Source of the DNA: Liriodendron chinense
Lineage: Eukaryota > Streptophyta > Magnoliopsida > Magnoliales > Magnoliaceae
DNA: 64,000 nucleotides
Direction of reading: 5' to 3'
Assembly (NCBI GenBank): GCA_003013855.2
Contig: ML058392.1
Location: forward strand, 1,922,001-1,986,000
Shown here: in pieces, positions 33,579-45,690 of the stretch
Layout of the letters: every line of letters starts with the position of its first letter
Position numbering within the stretch: position 1 is the first letter of the stretch
Translations under genes and position numbers: made by a program
Notes under the pieces: generated by a model
Told to the model about the DNA's origin: nothing
Database searches by the model: none
Seen by the model: the letters and a program-made list of their open reading frames with translations, nothing else

Positions 33579-35036
33579 TGTTCGCTTCCCTAAGTGTAGG
33601 GTAGTGATGTAGTAATAATTCGGTAAAGACCGAGATCGTTCTCAAGGATTTATTTAGAAATTCACAAAACATCTTCTAATATTCTCTAATTGAGATCGAA
33701 CTACATAGACTTTAGTAATTTGATATATATGAGAATCTGAAACTAAAAGTGAATGTAATTAATATAAAAGAGCACTAGGGGTTCAAGGATCCACTTGTAG
33801 CAATCCTTGATGCATAATTCGCTGTGGTTTTCCAATTACATAACTAGATTCGAAATCAAATCCTATCTAACCGGATGATAGATCGGTTAATTCAACAAAA
33901 CAGTCCAATTCATGGGTTGTTCATAAACATGATTCCCTCAATTCAACTTAGGACTTGAGCACACTCAATTGCATAGGTCAATCCTAGTTTCAATAGGTTA
34001 AGATCACAATCATAATAATCATCAAACCCTGTCACAAAGCTTAACTATATCATGATTTGAACTTCAATTAAATCACATGCACAAGCAACACATAAATCAA
34101 ACTTTAAAACAAAAGGGTAGAACTTTGGTTTGAAGTTCCCACATGAGAATCAAGTCTAGAGCGTCTTAAATCTGATTCCTTGGAGTGTACAGGTCTAGAA
34201 CCATGCAAAACAACTAAGAACTAAAGCAATTCTTCCAAACATCCATGAGTCATCATAAGATTAAGAAAAACTACTTAGAACTTTATTCAAATTCAATAAA
34301 CCATTGTTCATTTAACAAATCCAACTTGAAACCATATAAAATGAATTAAAACATCTTAGATCCACTACAAGCTTCACCTCCTAGCCCTAGCTAAGAGGTT
34401 TAGCCGATCATGATCAAAGGAAACATAAAATCAACTAAAAACATAAAACTAGAAAGCAAACTAGAGAAGGGAGTTGTAGAACTCCAAATCCGTCTATCGT
34501 AACCTCCCACCGTAGTAGTTCTCTTCTAGGATACCTTAGGAACAAGGTAGAGGAGTCCTTTAGAAGATTTTGGCCTTCAGTTGTGCAGAATCTTCGAGAA
34601 AACGCGCAAAAGTTGCGCATTGTGTAGCAAATTTGAAGCTTGTAGAACAAGCTCTGACGACCGGTCTGAGTGGTGGACGATCGGTCATATTTCATCAATT
34701 TTGGTCCAACAAGGTTTGGCAGCAGGGGCCTTCCTATTGAGTGTTCGAACCGGTCAGACGACCGGTCGTGGGCTATGGCCGACCTGTCCGACAACCGGTT
34801 TACAGTGCATTTTTCTACACTTCTTCCTTTTTTTCCCTTACTTCTTTCTTTCTCTTTTGGCACTTGGTCATTTGATCTTCAATGTGTATAGAGTGACCTT
34901 TTAAGCATTGAATTAGAGAAGTTCCCTTCTCGTTCCTACAATCACATAACATGCATTAGAATAGTCTTTAAACATGAAAACTATGCATAGTTAGTGATGA
35001 AATGGGGTTAAAATATACACATTTAAGAGCTCAACA
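33579..35036 (-). repeat. Element C 3' LTR
   Basis: 1458 bp. The minus strand begins TGTTGAGCTCTTAAATGTG. It is about 62 bp shorter than the 5' LTR because part of the U3 array (34659-34800) is missing between palindromic units. The TATA found in the 5' LTR is altered here (cctttagaagatt instead of cttttatagatt near 34560). Confidence 0.9.
34659..34800. repeat. Shortened palindromic array, element C 3' LTR
   Basis: About three pairs (GACGACCGGTC, GACGATCGGTC, GACCGGTC-GTGG type, GACCTGTC-CGAC-AACCGGT). Compared with 45483-45690 it lacks the GACCAGTC-GAAT-GACCGGTC unit and the CAGTCCAGAGAG spacer. Confidence 0.8.
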
Positions 35037-35062
35037 CCCCCCCCCCCCCCCCCCCCCCCCCC
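35037..35062 (-). repeat. 26-nt homopolymer at element C polypurine tract
   Basis: The C run on the plus strand (G run on the minus strand) replaces the usual six-G PPT immediately before the 3' LTR and is followed by AACCAG as in the other elements. It could be true slippage expansion or an assembly/sequencing error. Confidence 0.85.
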
Positions 35063-36175
35063 AACCAGTATTTTGCTAGTCCCGAGCAAAACATGTGTGA
35101 AACAAGTTCAATTTTCTAAAACCCAACTCTCCTTCAGAAACTATGCTTCTATACACTCCAAGACATGCAATTGCAAAACTTCGTGATAGAAGTTGAGACC
35201 TTAAACTTCTCAAAACATAAGAAGTGTTCATATAGAATTCCCGCTGATTGATTGATGAATAGAAGAATCCAAACAAGTTTAACCTCGTGTGCATAGTGAA
35301 TGGTTATCTCATGAATTTTTTGAATTAGCTTCTCCATGACTCAGCAAGATTAGGGATCTAAAGGTGTACAGATCAACAACAAGCCTATGACAGGAATTTG
35401 CCTTACCATCCCTTTGACGGCTTTCACACTACTCATTTCCGGCTTTGGTTACGGGTAGACCATCCCCCGGTTGGTAATAGGTAGCCCTTTTCAGAATTTT
35501 CCAACATATACTCACTAAACACATATTTTCTTTCTTTCTTTTCTTTCTTGACATTAGATAGGATTTTTAGAAATCCATATCTTTCGTTCTTTTCTCTTAT
35601 TTTTTCATGGACAATGATGGACAAAGTACCCCGGCTTGGTTTTTCAACACCTCAAATCTACGCCTAGTCAATCCATAAATCTACATAATCCCTTCAAACC
35701 ATGAGAATCATGTAACGTGAACTAGGTACAAAAGTCTTTCAATTTTCTATCAATCACATAAATAGGGGAATTCACATAGAAAACCATTATCTTAGAGATA
35801 TTTTAAGATGCTCAACATCACTCACTTCGTATCTCCCTTTCTTATACTCGTATCATCCCTAATGCATAGAAACGAAGTTTTCCAAAAAAGTTTTAAATTA
35901 TCAGAAAAATTGAAAACTTGAAAAATTTCTTCATACATTACTTGAAATGCTACAAAACACTAGAAGTCTCACCCCCAACCAAATCTTGCATTGTCCTCAA
36001 TATAAAAGATATGTCATGAGCAAAACATGAGAACAATGATAAAAATAAGAGTGGGGAATGAGAGTAACTGAGCGAGTAAGAGTTGGAATTCTACCTTCTT
36101 CGAACACCTATTGAAAAATAAAAAGCAATAAAATCCTAGTCCTAAACTACTCTATACCTCCATCAGACGAGGAGA
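35063..36175 (-). other. Element C 3' noncoding region
   Basis: Homologous to the 3' regions of A, E and G. The conserved hairpin block is at 35401-35487. A slightly shortened upstream PPT-like tract GGTTGGGGGTG is at 35970-35980 next to GGACAATGCAAGAT. Confidence 0.7.
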
Positions 36176-37370
36176 TCAAATATCCTGATACACAGGATCA
36201 ATCAAAGGTATGGACATATCTTCTGAGGGAAAGTTCTCAAAGAACGATTTTAAACGCTGACCATTTGCTTTAAAGATGTTGCCATTCCTTGGATTCAACA
36301 ACTCGACAATCCCATAAGGATAAACAGTTTTTACAACGAAGGGACCGGTCCATCGAGACCTTAATTTTTCCGAAAATAAATGTAACCGAGAATTATACAT
36401 AAGGACCTTTGGATTAATCATGAAATTCTTGCGAGGGATGTTCTTATCATGGAACACCTTCGTCCTGTCCTTGTAGATTCTCGCATTCTCATATGCCTTG
36501 TTTTGGAGTTCTGCAAGTTCATTCAATTGAAGTTTGCGCAACGAGCTTGCTTTAGCAAAATCAAAATTTATTTTCTTTATCGCCTAATATGCCCTATGTT
36601 CCAATTCCACAGGTAAGTGACAAGTTTTTCCATAGACAAGTCTATAGAGAGACATTCCAATGGGGGTCTTGAAAGCTGTACGGTAAGCTCAGAGCGCATT
36701 GGTAAGTCGAAGTGACCAATTCTTGCAATCGAGGTTTACCGTTTTCTCGTGAATGTGTTTAATTTCCCTGTTGAATATCTCCGCTTATCAACTTGTTTAT
36801 GCATGATAGGGAGTGCTTTCTTTGTGATTAACGCCGTATTTCTTCATTAAAGCTTTAAATGGGCATTTACAAAAGTAAGACCCTCCATCACTAATAATGA
36901 CTCAAGGAGTTTCAAACCGGGAAAGAATGTTTTCTTTTAAGAATCTATTGATTGTTTTATGGTCATTATTCCGGCATGGAATCGCCTCGACCCATTTTGA
37001 AACATAATCAACGGCAAGCAAAATATATAAATTTCCAAAAGAGGATGGGAATAGACCCATGAAATCGATGCCCCAACAATCAAAGATTTCGATTGGTAAG
37101 ATGGGGTTGAGTGGCATCATATTTCTACGGGATATGCCTTCCAATTTCTGACAAGGGTCACACGTTTTACAAAACTCATGAGTATCTTTGAACATGGTGG
37201 GCCAATAAAACCCACATTGTAGAATTTTTGCTGTGGTCTTCTTAGCTGAAAAGTGGCCACCACAAGCCTGGGAATGACAGAAGAAGATGATACTATGTTG
37301 CTCATCATCCGGCACACATCTCCTTATAATTTGATCGGGACAGTATTAAACAAGTACGGGTTGTCCCACA
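36176..37370 (-). pseudogene. Element C integrase remnant
   Basis: 36902-37315 covers the zinc-binding N-terminal part (FCHSQACGGHF, FCKTCDPCQK) and GIDFMGLFPSSFG. The next stretch to 36541 is interrupted by stops and indels: the second catalytic region is still readable near 36890 and the third near 36780, but changed. 36176-36541 covers the C-terminal LRSRWTGPFVV segment; its end DPVYQDI replaces the usual QDD. It clearly descends from the same protein as A's integrase and is inactive. Confidence 0.88.
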
Positions 37371-38800
37371 GGAATTTTCCTACCTCGTTGAAAAACTTAT
37401 CCTTATCTTACTTTTTCTAATGTGTTAAGATTGTACCTGTAGCAAGATAGTTAGCAATGTCCGCATACTATGGTAATTGGGAGACTTTGAAAAGTTATTC
37501 ATCAGGAAACATGTCATTAATCGTAGTCGTCTCAGGAGAATCGTTGAGGACAAGTCATAAGAAATGATCAACCATAACGTTTTCTACTCCATTTTTATCT
37601 CGTATTTCTTTGTCGAATTCTTGGAGTAGGAGGATCCATCTCAACAAGTGCAGCTTAGCATCCTTCTTAGAGAGAAGGTACTTAAGCGCGGCATGATCAG
37701 TAAATATTATAATCTTGGATTGGATCAAGTAGGACCAAAACTTGTCCAAAGCAAACACTATGACTAAAAGTTCATTTTCTGTACTGGTATAATTTGCTTG
37801 AGCTGAGTTTAGAGTTCTACTTACATAGTAGATGACGTATGATTTCTTCTCTTTTCTCTAGCCTAACACTACCCCAATAGCTAGTCACTAGCATTGCACA
37901 TAATTTCAAAAGGAAAGCTCCAATCAGGTGGTTGCATTATAGGAGCACATGTCAACATACCTTTAAATTTAACAAAGGCATTTTAACAATCCTCATTCGA
38001 CTCGAATGAGTTTTCCTTTTGAAGGAGGTTGCATAAAGGATGAGAGTGGGAGCTAAAGTCCTTTATGAACCTTCTATAAAATCCGACATGTCCAAAAAAG
38101 GATCGCACATCTCGTACACTCTTGGGTGGTGGAAGGTTAGAGATAAGATCAATTTTTGCTTTGTCTACCTCGATTCCGTTTTCTGAGATAATGTGACCAA
38201 GGAATATTCCTTTTTTAACCATAAAGTGACATTTCTCCCAATTTAAAATGAGGTTCTTCTCTTCACACCTTTTCAAAATAATTTTTAAGTTTCTATGGCA
38301 CTCATCAAAATTACAACCAAATATCAAGAAGTCGTCCATGAAGACTTCGAGATTCGTTCCCACCATATCTGAGAAAAATGCTCAACATACAACGCTGAAA
38401 CATGGTAGGAGCATTACATAGTCCAAACGGCATCCTTCGTTAGGCAAAAGTGCTGAATAGACATGTGAATGTTATTTTCTCTTAGTCCTCTAGGGCGATC
38501 TCTATTTGGTTATATCCTGAATATCCATCGAGGAAGCAAAAGTGGGAATGCCCGACCAACCTTTCTAAAATTTGATCAACAAATAGTAAGGGGAAGTCGT
38601 CTTTCCTCGTGACTGTGTTTAGCTTCTGGTAGTCAATGCGCATTCTCCAATCGATAGTGACCCTGGTTGGCACGAGTTCATTGTTGGCATTGGCTACGAT
38701 GGTTATTCCGAATTTCTTAGGCACCACTTGAGTTGGACTCACCCATTAACTATCGGATATTGGGTAGATGATACCCACATCCAATAATTTCAACACCTTG
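37371..38800 (-). pseudogene. Element C RNase H and RT remnant
   Basis: RNase H pieces at 37555-37758 (FTDHAALKYLLSKKD) and 37840-37980. RT thumb at 37983-38366 (KRCEEKNLILNWEKCHFM, GHIISENGIEVDKAKI) begins at a frame containing VFMDDF, so the catalytic YxDD-type box is preserved as FMDD. RT fingers/palm are at 38482-38742 (FLDGYSGYNQIEIA). At least four frame disruptions and stops separate them. Where A lost about seven bases near RNase H (5640), C keeps the ancestral spacing (EIRDKNGVENV), which helps date A's lesion. Confidence 0.88.
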
Positions 38801-40254
38801 GCCTTAACTACCTCTTTCATGTTTGGATTGAAGCGTCTTTGTGGTTGCCTAAATGTCTTCGCATTCTCCTCAAGGTGTATGCGATGAGTACAAATCAGGG
38901 GGTTTATTACTTTGAGATCAGTAATTGACCACCCAATGACGCTCTTGTGCTCTATTAGAGTAACAATCAAACTACTCTCTTGTTTCTCATCCAAGTGAGA
39001 AGAAATCACCACCGGATATGTCTCATCTCGACCTAAGTAAACATATTTCAAATTAGTAGGTAAAGGTTTTAGGTCGAGCTTTAGAGCCTTGATACTAGAT
39101 GGAAGAGACTTGTTTTTAGTTAAGGGTAAAGACTCAAATGGTGTCTTCCATCCTTTGTTCTCAAGTACCAGCATAGAATCTAATATAGCATCCATCTCTC
39201 ATATTATATCATCATCAATCTCATGAGAGTGGGCCAAACATGCCTCCAAAGGGTCGGAATATAATGTCAGGAGGGATGTATCTACCACTAATGATTCGAT
39301 CAAATTTATTTCGTGGACTTTGTCATTAACTTCACATGGTTGCTTGCATAAATAAAAAATATTTAACTCGAGTGTCATATTTCTGAAGGACATTTGTACT
39401 AGCCCATTTCTACAATTGATAATTGCATTTGAAGTGGCTAAGAAAGGGAGGCCAAGTATAACAGGAATTCGAGCACCGGTACCAATCACGGGATGTGTAT
39501 CCAAGACAATAAAATCCACTGGATAGTAGAATTTATCGACTTAGACGAGGACATCTTCAATCATCCCCCTCGGTATACGAATGGATCTATCAGCAAGTTG
39601 GAGTGTGGTTTTGGTGGGTTTTAATTCACCTAACCCAAGTTGTTCGTAAACTGAGTATGGGATGAGATTTACACTTGCCCCTAAATTAAGCAAAGCTTGT
39701 TTTATTCGGTAGTCACCTATGATGCATGAGATGGTAGGACTACCCGGATCCTTATATTTTTGGGGCACCTCTTATTTGATAATAGCGCTCAAATTTTCAG
39801 TCAAAAGCACTTCGTTATGTACATTATGTTTCCTTTTGATTGTACATAATTCCTTCAGAAATTTGGCATATGATGTTATTTGTTTTATGCCATCCAACAA
39901 CGAGATGTTGATCTTCACCTGTTTAAAAATCTTTAAAATTTCTAAATTTTTATCTAAAGGTTTGGGTGAAATCAACCTTTGGGAAAACAGGGCAACCGGC
40001 TTGAATTACCTTTCTGGTTCTTTCTCAAGTAGAGTTTTGTACGGGTTATCATCCTCATTGGCAATTTCCAGATCATTAGGCTTTGGGGCCTTCACCGGAT
40101 TGGATTTATCAATTATTTTGCCACTCCTCAAGGTAGTGATAGCTTGAACATGCTCCGTATTTTGGGAGGATGAGCCGAGGTCTTATATCTCAAATTGGGT
40201 TCTTGGGTTAGGGAGAGGTTGGGCAGAAAGTGTGCCTTTCTCCCTAACACTAAG
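38746..40254 (-). pseudogene. Element C protease, linker and pol N-terminal remnant
   Basis: 38746-39195 carries the RT N-terminal region (RHIHLEEN-like CTHRIHLEENAKTFRQPQRR). Linker around 39196-39260 (DPLEACLAHSHEIDDDII) is split by a stop, and this linker is the part that G's ORF2 resembles. Protease at 39541-39768 has LLNLGASVNLIP, where Asn replaces the catalytic Asp of DLGAS, so protease is dead. Upstream to 40254 the pol N-terminal segment (ISPKPLDKNLEIL, ELCTIKRKHNVHN) is broken by stops. Confidence 0.87.
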
Positions 40255-40641
40255 ATGAGATTCAACTCTAGCCATTAAAGTTTTCAAGTCATTGATGGCT
40301 TGAGATGAATTCTGGTTGAATTTTAACTATTCTTGCATGAACCCATCGATTTTCTGAGAATTAGTCTTGTTGTACTCAGCTTGGGTTGAGATGAATGTAC
40401 CCAATATCTCCTCAAGCATAGCTTTTGGTTTGTTGTTTGCATTCTCTAATGGTCCATTCCTCCAACTAAAGTTGGGATGGTTCTTCCAACTAGAATTATA
40501 CGTGTTCGAGTTTGGATTACTAAATGGTCATTGATAATTTTTTATAGCATTTGACTATTCTTATAAAACTTCTTGAAACGCAAAAATTGTAAGACAATCC
40601 TTTGTTGCATGTTGGTTACCGGAACAAATTCCACAAACATT
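40255..40641 (-). pseudogene. Element C gag, 3' portion
   Basis: Homologous to the last third of A's gag, including a degenerate WKNHPNFSW region and the zinc-knuckle area, with stops. Broken on its upstream side by solo LTR K at 40647. It runs into pol in one frame here (ARVESHLSVREKG), evidence that gag and pol were originally continuous and that A's frame break at about 8302 is secondary. Confidence 0.8.
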
Positions 40642-40646
40642 CTCAA

Positions 40647-41258
40647 TGTCACGCCCCAAACTCGGGGACTAAGCTCACTAAATTTTCGATCGCCGACCTT
40701 AGTGCCGACAGCCTCCGTAGTACCCCATTCTCGGCTCCTAGCTCCCATATGCCAGGTTCCGATCCTGGGATCCTACAAGAAGGATTTTTAGGGTAATTTT
40801 TTTTATAAGGGAGCATAACGAAAACCACAAAACATCATCACATATCCAGTATATAGTTTGTTAAGTACAGTGCTAGAAAGGGAAATACAAAATCTAGCAA
40901 AAGTCCAAAATATCAGGCACATGATCGGACTCAACGCTGCTGATACGCCCTAGTACCTGCAGCATAAACAAACGTGCATAAGCCTCCTACGAAGCTCAGT
41001 AGAGTGCGTGTGTGCGTGTGCGATGCATATGACAAGTATACAGATATAATAGTAAGCAGAAGTGATGGAGGGCCAAGTTCCAAAGTTCATATATGCTATC
41101 AGCCTTCCCAAGGCTATGCAATGCAAGGGCCTACATGGCCGAGTGTTATATGCTAGAGATGTAATGCAAGCATGCCAATCCTCAACTAATCTGCAATATC
41201 AAAACAGTTCTCATATTAGACATCACCGGGGTCTAATACACCTCAAGATGGCCCCACA
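40647..41258 (+). mobile_element. Solo LTR K (612 bp)
   Basis: TGTCACGCCCC...GGCCCCACA with perfect TSD ctcaa (40642-40646 and 41259-41263). The gag reading of C resumes on both sides. Related to 625-1456. Orientation is taken from the TGTCAC start and a TTTATAAGG possible TATA near 40803. Chromovirus-type origin is likely but unproven. Confidence 0.9.
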
Positions 41259-41263
41259 CTCAA

Positions 41264-41334
41264 CTTCCTTAGTCTTTTCCCCTTTCTTTAATTCCATGGC
41301 CTCAACTTTTCTTGTGAGGTTAGCTACACGTGCA
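41264..41334 (-). pseudogene. Element C gag fragment between two solo LTRs
   Basis: 71 bp of gag (NSMASTFL-type reading on the opposite strand; minus strand encodes the LTRKVEAMEL-like segment) stranded between solo LTRs K and F1. Confidence 0.8.
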
Positions 41335-42603
41335 CCTATTGAAATTGCGTCGGGTGGTCTAACACGACACCCTATGCATACACGTGTGGAAGCTTAAAGA
41401 GCAACTAGAATTATGACTAAACCAATAGGAGGGGGTGATTAGGACCTTTTCGCCTACTTAACAAATCTAGCAAATTAAACTACGTAAGCAATTAACACTT
41501 TGGCTTCCAAGCCTAAGTGGGTCCAATCAAAAGACTAGCAAATGATAAATGCAATCAGCAACCTAGTCTAAACAACTCATGTGGACTATAGAGGATGGAT
41601 CAAGAAATGCTTAAGTCAACATGAGGTAGTGAAAGTACATCTTGTGAGTGTGGATGTGCCTATCAAGTGCCTAGCATACATTCCTATCAAGCATTCATAA
41701 TTAAGCAATTAAACTTACAATGCTAAGATATCAATGTGCTCAATTCAATCACAAACACAAGCATGTATAGTGGTTCGACTACTTGTCTACTCCACTCTCG
41801 GTTCAAGTACTCAACCCCTTTGAGCACACCGGCATTCACTGGGGAGTTTAAATCTGGTTCCTCCCAACTAAGGTGTTTTAAATCGGATCCACCCAACCGG
41901 GGAGTTTATAGGTTCCTCCCAACCTACACGTTTGCACCCGTGTTGGTGGCTACCCCTTGGAGACTTTGTTTAGGCCGACTAACGAGCCAATGAATGGCTG
42001 ACGTCCCTGAATTTAGGCCGACTAACACGCCAAGGATCGGCTAATGACCCTAAATCGAGTTTGTCAAACAAACTCTACACTCAACTCCCACAGGGAATTG
42101 AGTGGATGGACTCCTAACAAGACAACCTTACTTATCGGATTGAGCCCCTTTGTAGCGCCGCTTTGGGTTGCTTCTTCTCGCTCTCCCGTGCTTGAATCAG
42201 CTCCCCTTGTGCTCCCCCGATCTTTGACGCCGCCGCTTTGCCAAGGCTTCAGCTCCAAAATCAGCTACCTTGCATGTGATGCTCCATTGGAGATGCCCAA
42301 GGTGCTAGCGAATGGTTGAATCTCCTACATGGGGTATGTAGCTTGTCCTAACTAGGAGATTCACCTAGAGGGTCTTCTAGAGGTATTGAACAAGAGATAT
42401 AACTATGTGGTATAGTGTCTCACCTCTAGAATTGAGAGAGGAATCAAGTCATCTCTATGTTTGCATTTGAATGCCCTCGCTTGTGATTTAAACACAAGGG
42501 ATATGACTTGAATCTCCTCCTCTCTGAGGCCCCATATGATGTACAAAAGGTATGGCAAATAGGCTCTCAAAACCCTCTCACAATGCCCAAGAACCGAGCT
42601 CAA

Positions 42604-42611
42604 TATTTATA
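42604..42611 (-). promoter_or_regulatory. Putative TATA box of F1
   Basis: TATAAATA on the minus strand, immediately downstream of the palindromic array. F2 has CTATAAAAG at the homologous place (54751-54759). Confidence 0.6.
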
Positions 42612-42657
42612 AAGTTCGAGCTACAACGGTCAAAAAATGGGCAGATTAGCGCATCTA

Positions 42658-42949
42658 CGATTGATCGAAAAAATGTCTGATTGATCGGAGACCTGTCCGA
42701 TTGATCGGAGACATGTCTGATTGATCGGAAATCAGTCCAATGGATTCTCTGGAAGATATTTCGATTGATCGTAACATGGTCCGATTGATCGGACTGACCC
42801 CTTCTGATGGATCGGAAGTATGTCCGATTGATCGAAAATTTGTCCAGTGGATTTTCAAATTTTGCTGGAACAAATTCTGATTGATCGGAGATTCTGTTCG
42901 ATGGATCGGAGTCCTATCGGAGCCAATGTCCGATTGATCGAAGATCAAC
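42658..42949. repeat. (T)CCGATTGATCGGA palindrome array in F1 U3
   Basis: About nine units built on CCGAT-TG-ATCGG, many spaced about 22 bp apart (tgtCCGATTGATCGGagac). Interspersed spacers include GTCCAGTGGATTTTCAAA at about 42842, which parallels element E's spacer. The array starts about 45 bp upstream of TATA. Confidence 0.85.
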
Positions 42950-43287
42950 CGGAAACTGCTGTTTGAGCTGTTTTGATTACAGCAGCTTTCACCTCTTTAA
43001 TTAGTCTAACTTATCATGTTTTTCATGGAGTTCTAAGACTAATAATGATGACTAAGGGTATACCTAGTTGGTCCAAGTCATCTAAGAGGTTATGGGTTAG
43101 GTTTTGGTCAAGATTAAGGCACACCAAGGCATCACTTTTACCTGTTTCTTCTTCCTTGATGCAGCCGGTCCGTCTTGAGTCTTCGGTCTTCGTCTTCATT
43201 AAGCTCAACCGACACTAGACTCACTGACCTAAGTGATTGACAAACAAGGTGCACTAGTATGTCACGAAAAAGTGCACTAACACCTAT

Positions 43288-44199
43288 GTTTTCTTCTTCG
43301 GAGAGGACATAGATTCCTCCATTTTCTCTTTGTTGGCTTATCTTAGGATTTGCTGGTTTAGTTATATCCCAAGATTGTGCATTCTCGGCTAAGATATCAA
43401 GGTAGTCCCATGCTTCCTCGGCTTCCTTATTCATGAATTCTCCATTGCACATAATCTCTACGAATTGGCGCATGGGCGAAGTCAATCCTTCATAGAAAAA
43501 GCTTATTACCCGCCAAATTTCATAGCCATGATGTGGGCATATGTTTAATAAGTCTTTAAACCTCTCCTAACATTGAAAAAAGGTCTCATCCTCTGTTTGA
43601 GCAAAATTCATGATTATGCGCCTCAACATGTTTGTTTTATGAGTAGGGAAAAGCTTTTTAATGGACTCCCTAATCATCTCAGTCCATGTGCCAATTGATC
43701 TTGGCCTTAATGCATGAAGCCAAGCCTTAGCCTTCTCTTTCAGTGAAAAAGGGAATAAACTAAGTCGCACGACATTGTCAGATATGTTTGCAAAGTGCAA
43801 CATGGCTATCACCTCATCGAATTCCTTAAGATGTTGATATGCGCTTTCCCTGTCTAATCCAAGGAACTTGGGAAGAAGTTGGATAACTCCTCATTTTAGA
43901 TCAATATTTCCTGCATTATATGAAAAAATTATGCATGAGGGAGTGCTCGCTCTTGCTAGTTGCAAGTAATCACGTAAAGTTCTAAGCCGATGAACATTCT
44001 CAACTTCATTCTCTCCCGTTTCAGTTTGGTTTTGGCCCAGAATTTGATTAGGCCTTGGATCAGGTTGATTTTCAGCCATATTTTCAGATAAAATTTGGAA
44101 ATTTAGGTGTTTCTTGGCACGCAGTTCTCTATCAATCCCTTTAACAATTCCTCATTCACTAATTAATCGGTTATTAGAATCTCGAACCCAATGTGGCAT
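43288..44199 (-). pseudogene. Element C gag, 5' portion
   Basis: Starts with ATG at 44199 in the same context as A's gag. RTLRDY and the PSCII box (about 43960) are retained, as is much of the gag core (AKAWLHALRPRSIG, FPTHKTNMLRR). Stops occur, for example near 44150, 43890 and 43567. F1 interrupts it on the downstream side. The capsid core was functional in the ancestor; this copy cannot make full Gag. Confidence 0.87.
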
Positions 44200-44379
44200 G
44201 CAAATTCCAAAAAAAAAATTAAAAGAAAAAGAGTTAGAAAAACCTGATTGAAGTGACTACTTCGACTCTTAAAATCCCTGTAAAAACAAAACAAAACAAA
44301 GAAAACTAAGTTAGTAAGGAATCCTAAAAATCTCAAATAGAAACTATTTTCAGAAATTTTATAAAAAAACGGTCAAAAA

Positions 44380-44397
44380 TCGCCGGCAAGGGCCCCA
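44380..44397 (-). promoter_or_regulatory. Element C degenerate primer binding site
   Basis: The minus strand reads TGGGGCCCTTGCCGGCGA, three changes from the tRNA-Asp PBS in A. It lies six bases from the 5' LTR. Confidence 0.8.
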
Positions 44398-45375
44398 AAA
44401 ATTTGTTCGCTTCCCCAACTGCAGGGTTACGATGTAGTAATAATTCGGTAGAGACCGTTCTCAAGGATTTATTTAGAAATGCACAAAACTTCTTCTAAAA
44501 TTCTCTAATTGAGATCGAACTAAACAGACTTTAGTAATTTGATATAGATGGGAATCTGAAATTAAAAGTGAATGTAATATAAAAGAGCACTAGGGGTTCA
44601 AGGATCCACTTGTAGCAATCCTTGATGCATAATTCGCTGTGGTTTTCCAATTACATAACTAGATTCGAAATCAAATCCTATCTAACCGGATGATAGATCG
44701 GTTAATTCAACAAAACAGTCCAATTCATGGGTTGTTCATAAACATGATTCCCTCAATTCAACTTAGGACTTGAGCACACTCAATTGCATAGGTCAATCCT
44801 AGTTTCAATAGGTTAAGATCACAATCATAATAATCATCAAACCCTGTCACAAAGCTTAACTATATCATGATTTGAACTTCAATTAAATCACATGCACAAG
44901 CAACACATAAATCAAACTTTAAAACAAAAGGGTAGAACTTTGGTTTGAAGTTCCCACATGAGAATCAAGTCTAGAGCGTCTTAAATCTGATTCCTTGGAG
45001 TGTACAGGTCTAGAACCATGCAAAACAACTAAGAACTAAAGCAATTCTTCCAAACATCCATGAGTCATCATAAGATTAAGAAAAACTACTTAGAACTTTA
45101 TTCAAACTTCAATAAATCATTGTTCATTTAACAAATCCAACTTAAAACCATATAAAATGAATTAAAACATCTTAGATCCACTACAAGATTCACCTCTTAG
45201 CCCTAGCTAAGAGGTTTAGCCGATCATAATCAAAGGAAACATGAAATCAACTAAAAACATAAAAACTGGAAAGCAAACTAGAGAAAGGAGTTGTAGAACT
45301 CCAAATCCATCTATCGTATCCTCCCACTGTAGTAGTTCTCTTTTAAGATACCTTAGGAACAAGGTAGAGGAGTTC

Positions 45376-45384
45376 TTTTATAGA
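45376..45384 (-). promoter_or_regulatory. TATA box of element C 5' LTR
   Basis: CTATAAAAG on the minus strand, about 100 bp downstream of the palindromic array. Confidence 0.7.
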
Positions 45385-45482
45385 TTTTGACCTCCGGTTG
45401 TGCAGAATCTTCGAGAAAATGCGCAAAAGTTACGCAATGCGTAGCAAATTTTGGAGCTTGTAGAACAAGCTCTGTTACGCAG

Positions 45483-45690
45483 ACGACCAGTCGAATGACC
45501 GGTCGTAAAAGGCCAAAAACAGTCCAGAGAGTTTCTGAAAAATTCATTCCAAACTTTTGATTTAACGACCGATCGTATTTCATCGATTTTGGTTCCGTAA
45601 GGTTTGACAGCAAGGGTCTTCTTGTTGAGTGTTCGGACCGGTTGGACGACCAGTCGTGGGCATGGCCGACCGGTCCGACGATCGATCTAC
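45483..45690. repeat. GACCGGTC pair array, element C 5' LTR
   Basis: Pairs with 4-bp centres: GACCAGTC-GAAT-GACCGGTC, GACCGGTT-GGAC-GACCAGTC, GACCGGTC-CGAC-GATCGATC. A spacer CAGTCCAGAGAGTTTCTGAA at about 45528 is nearly identical to one in F2 (54860). Confidence 0.85.

Larger units (their letters stand above)
41340..43282 (-). mobile_element. Solo LTR F1 (1943 bp)
   Basis: Starts TGAAATTGCG(TC)GGG on the plus strand and ends GTGCACTAACA, with perfect TSD cctat (41335-41339 and 43283-43287). Orientation is inferred as minus from TATAAATA at 42604-42611 and the array upstream of it. Same family as F2 (both contain CAACACGACACC/TAACACGACACC near one end, TGGTTCGAC, and CTTGGAGACTT). LTR superfamily is not identified; it is not the Athila-like type. 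Confidence 0.9.
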
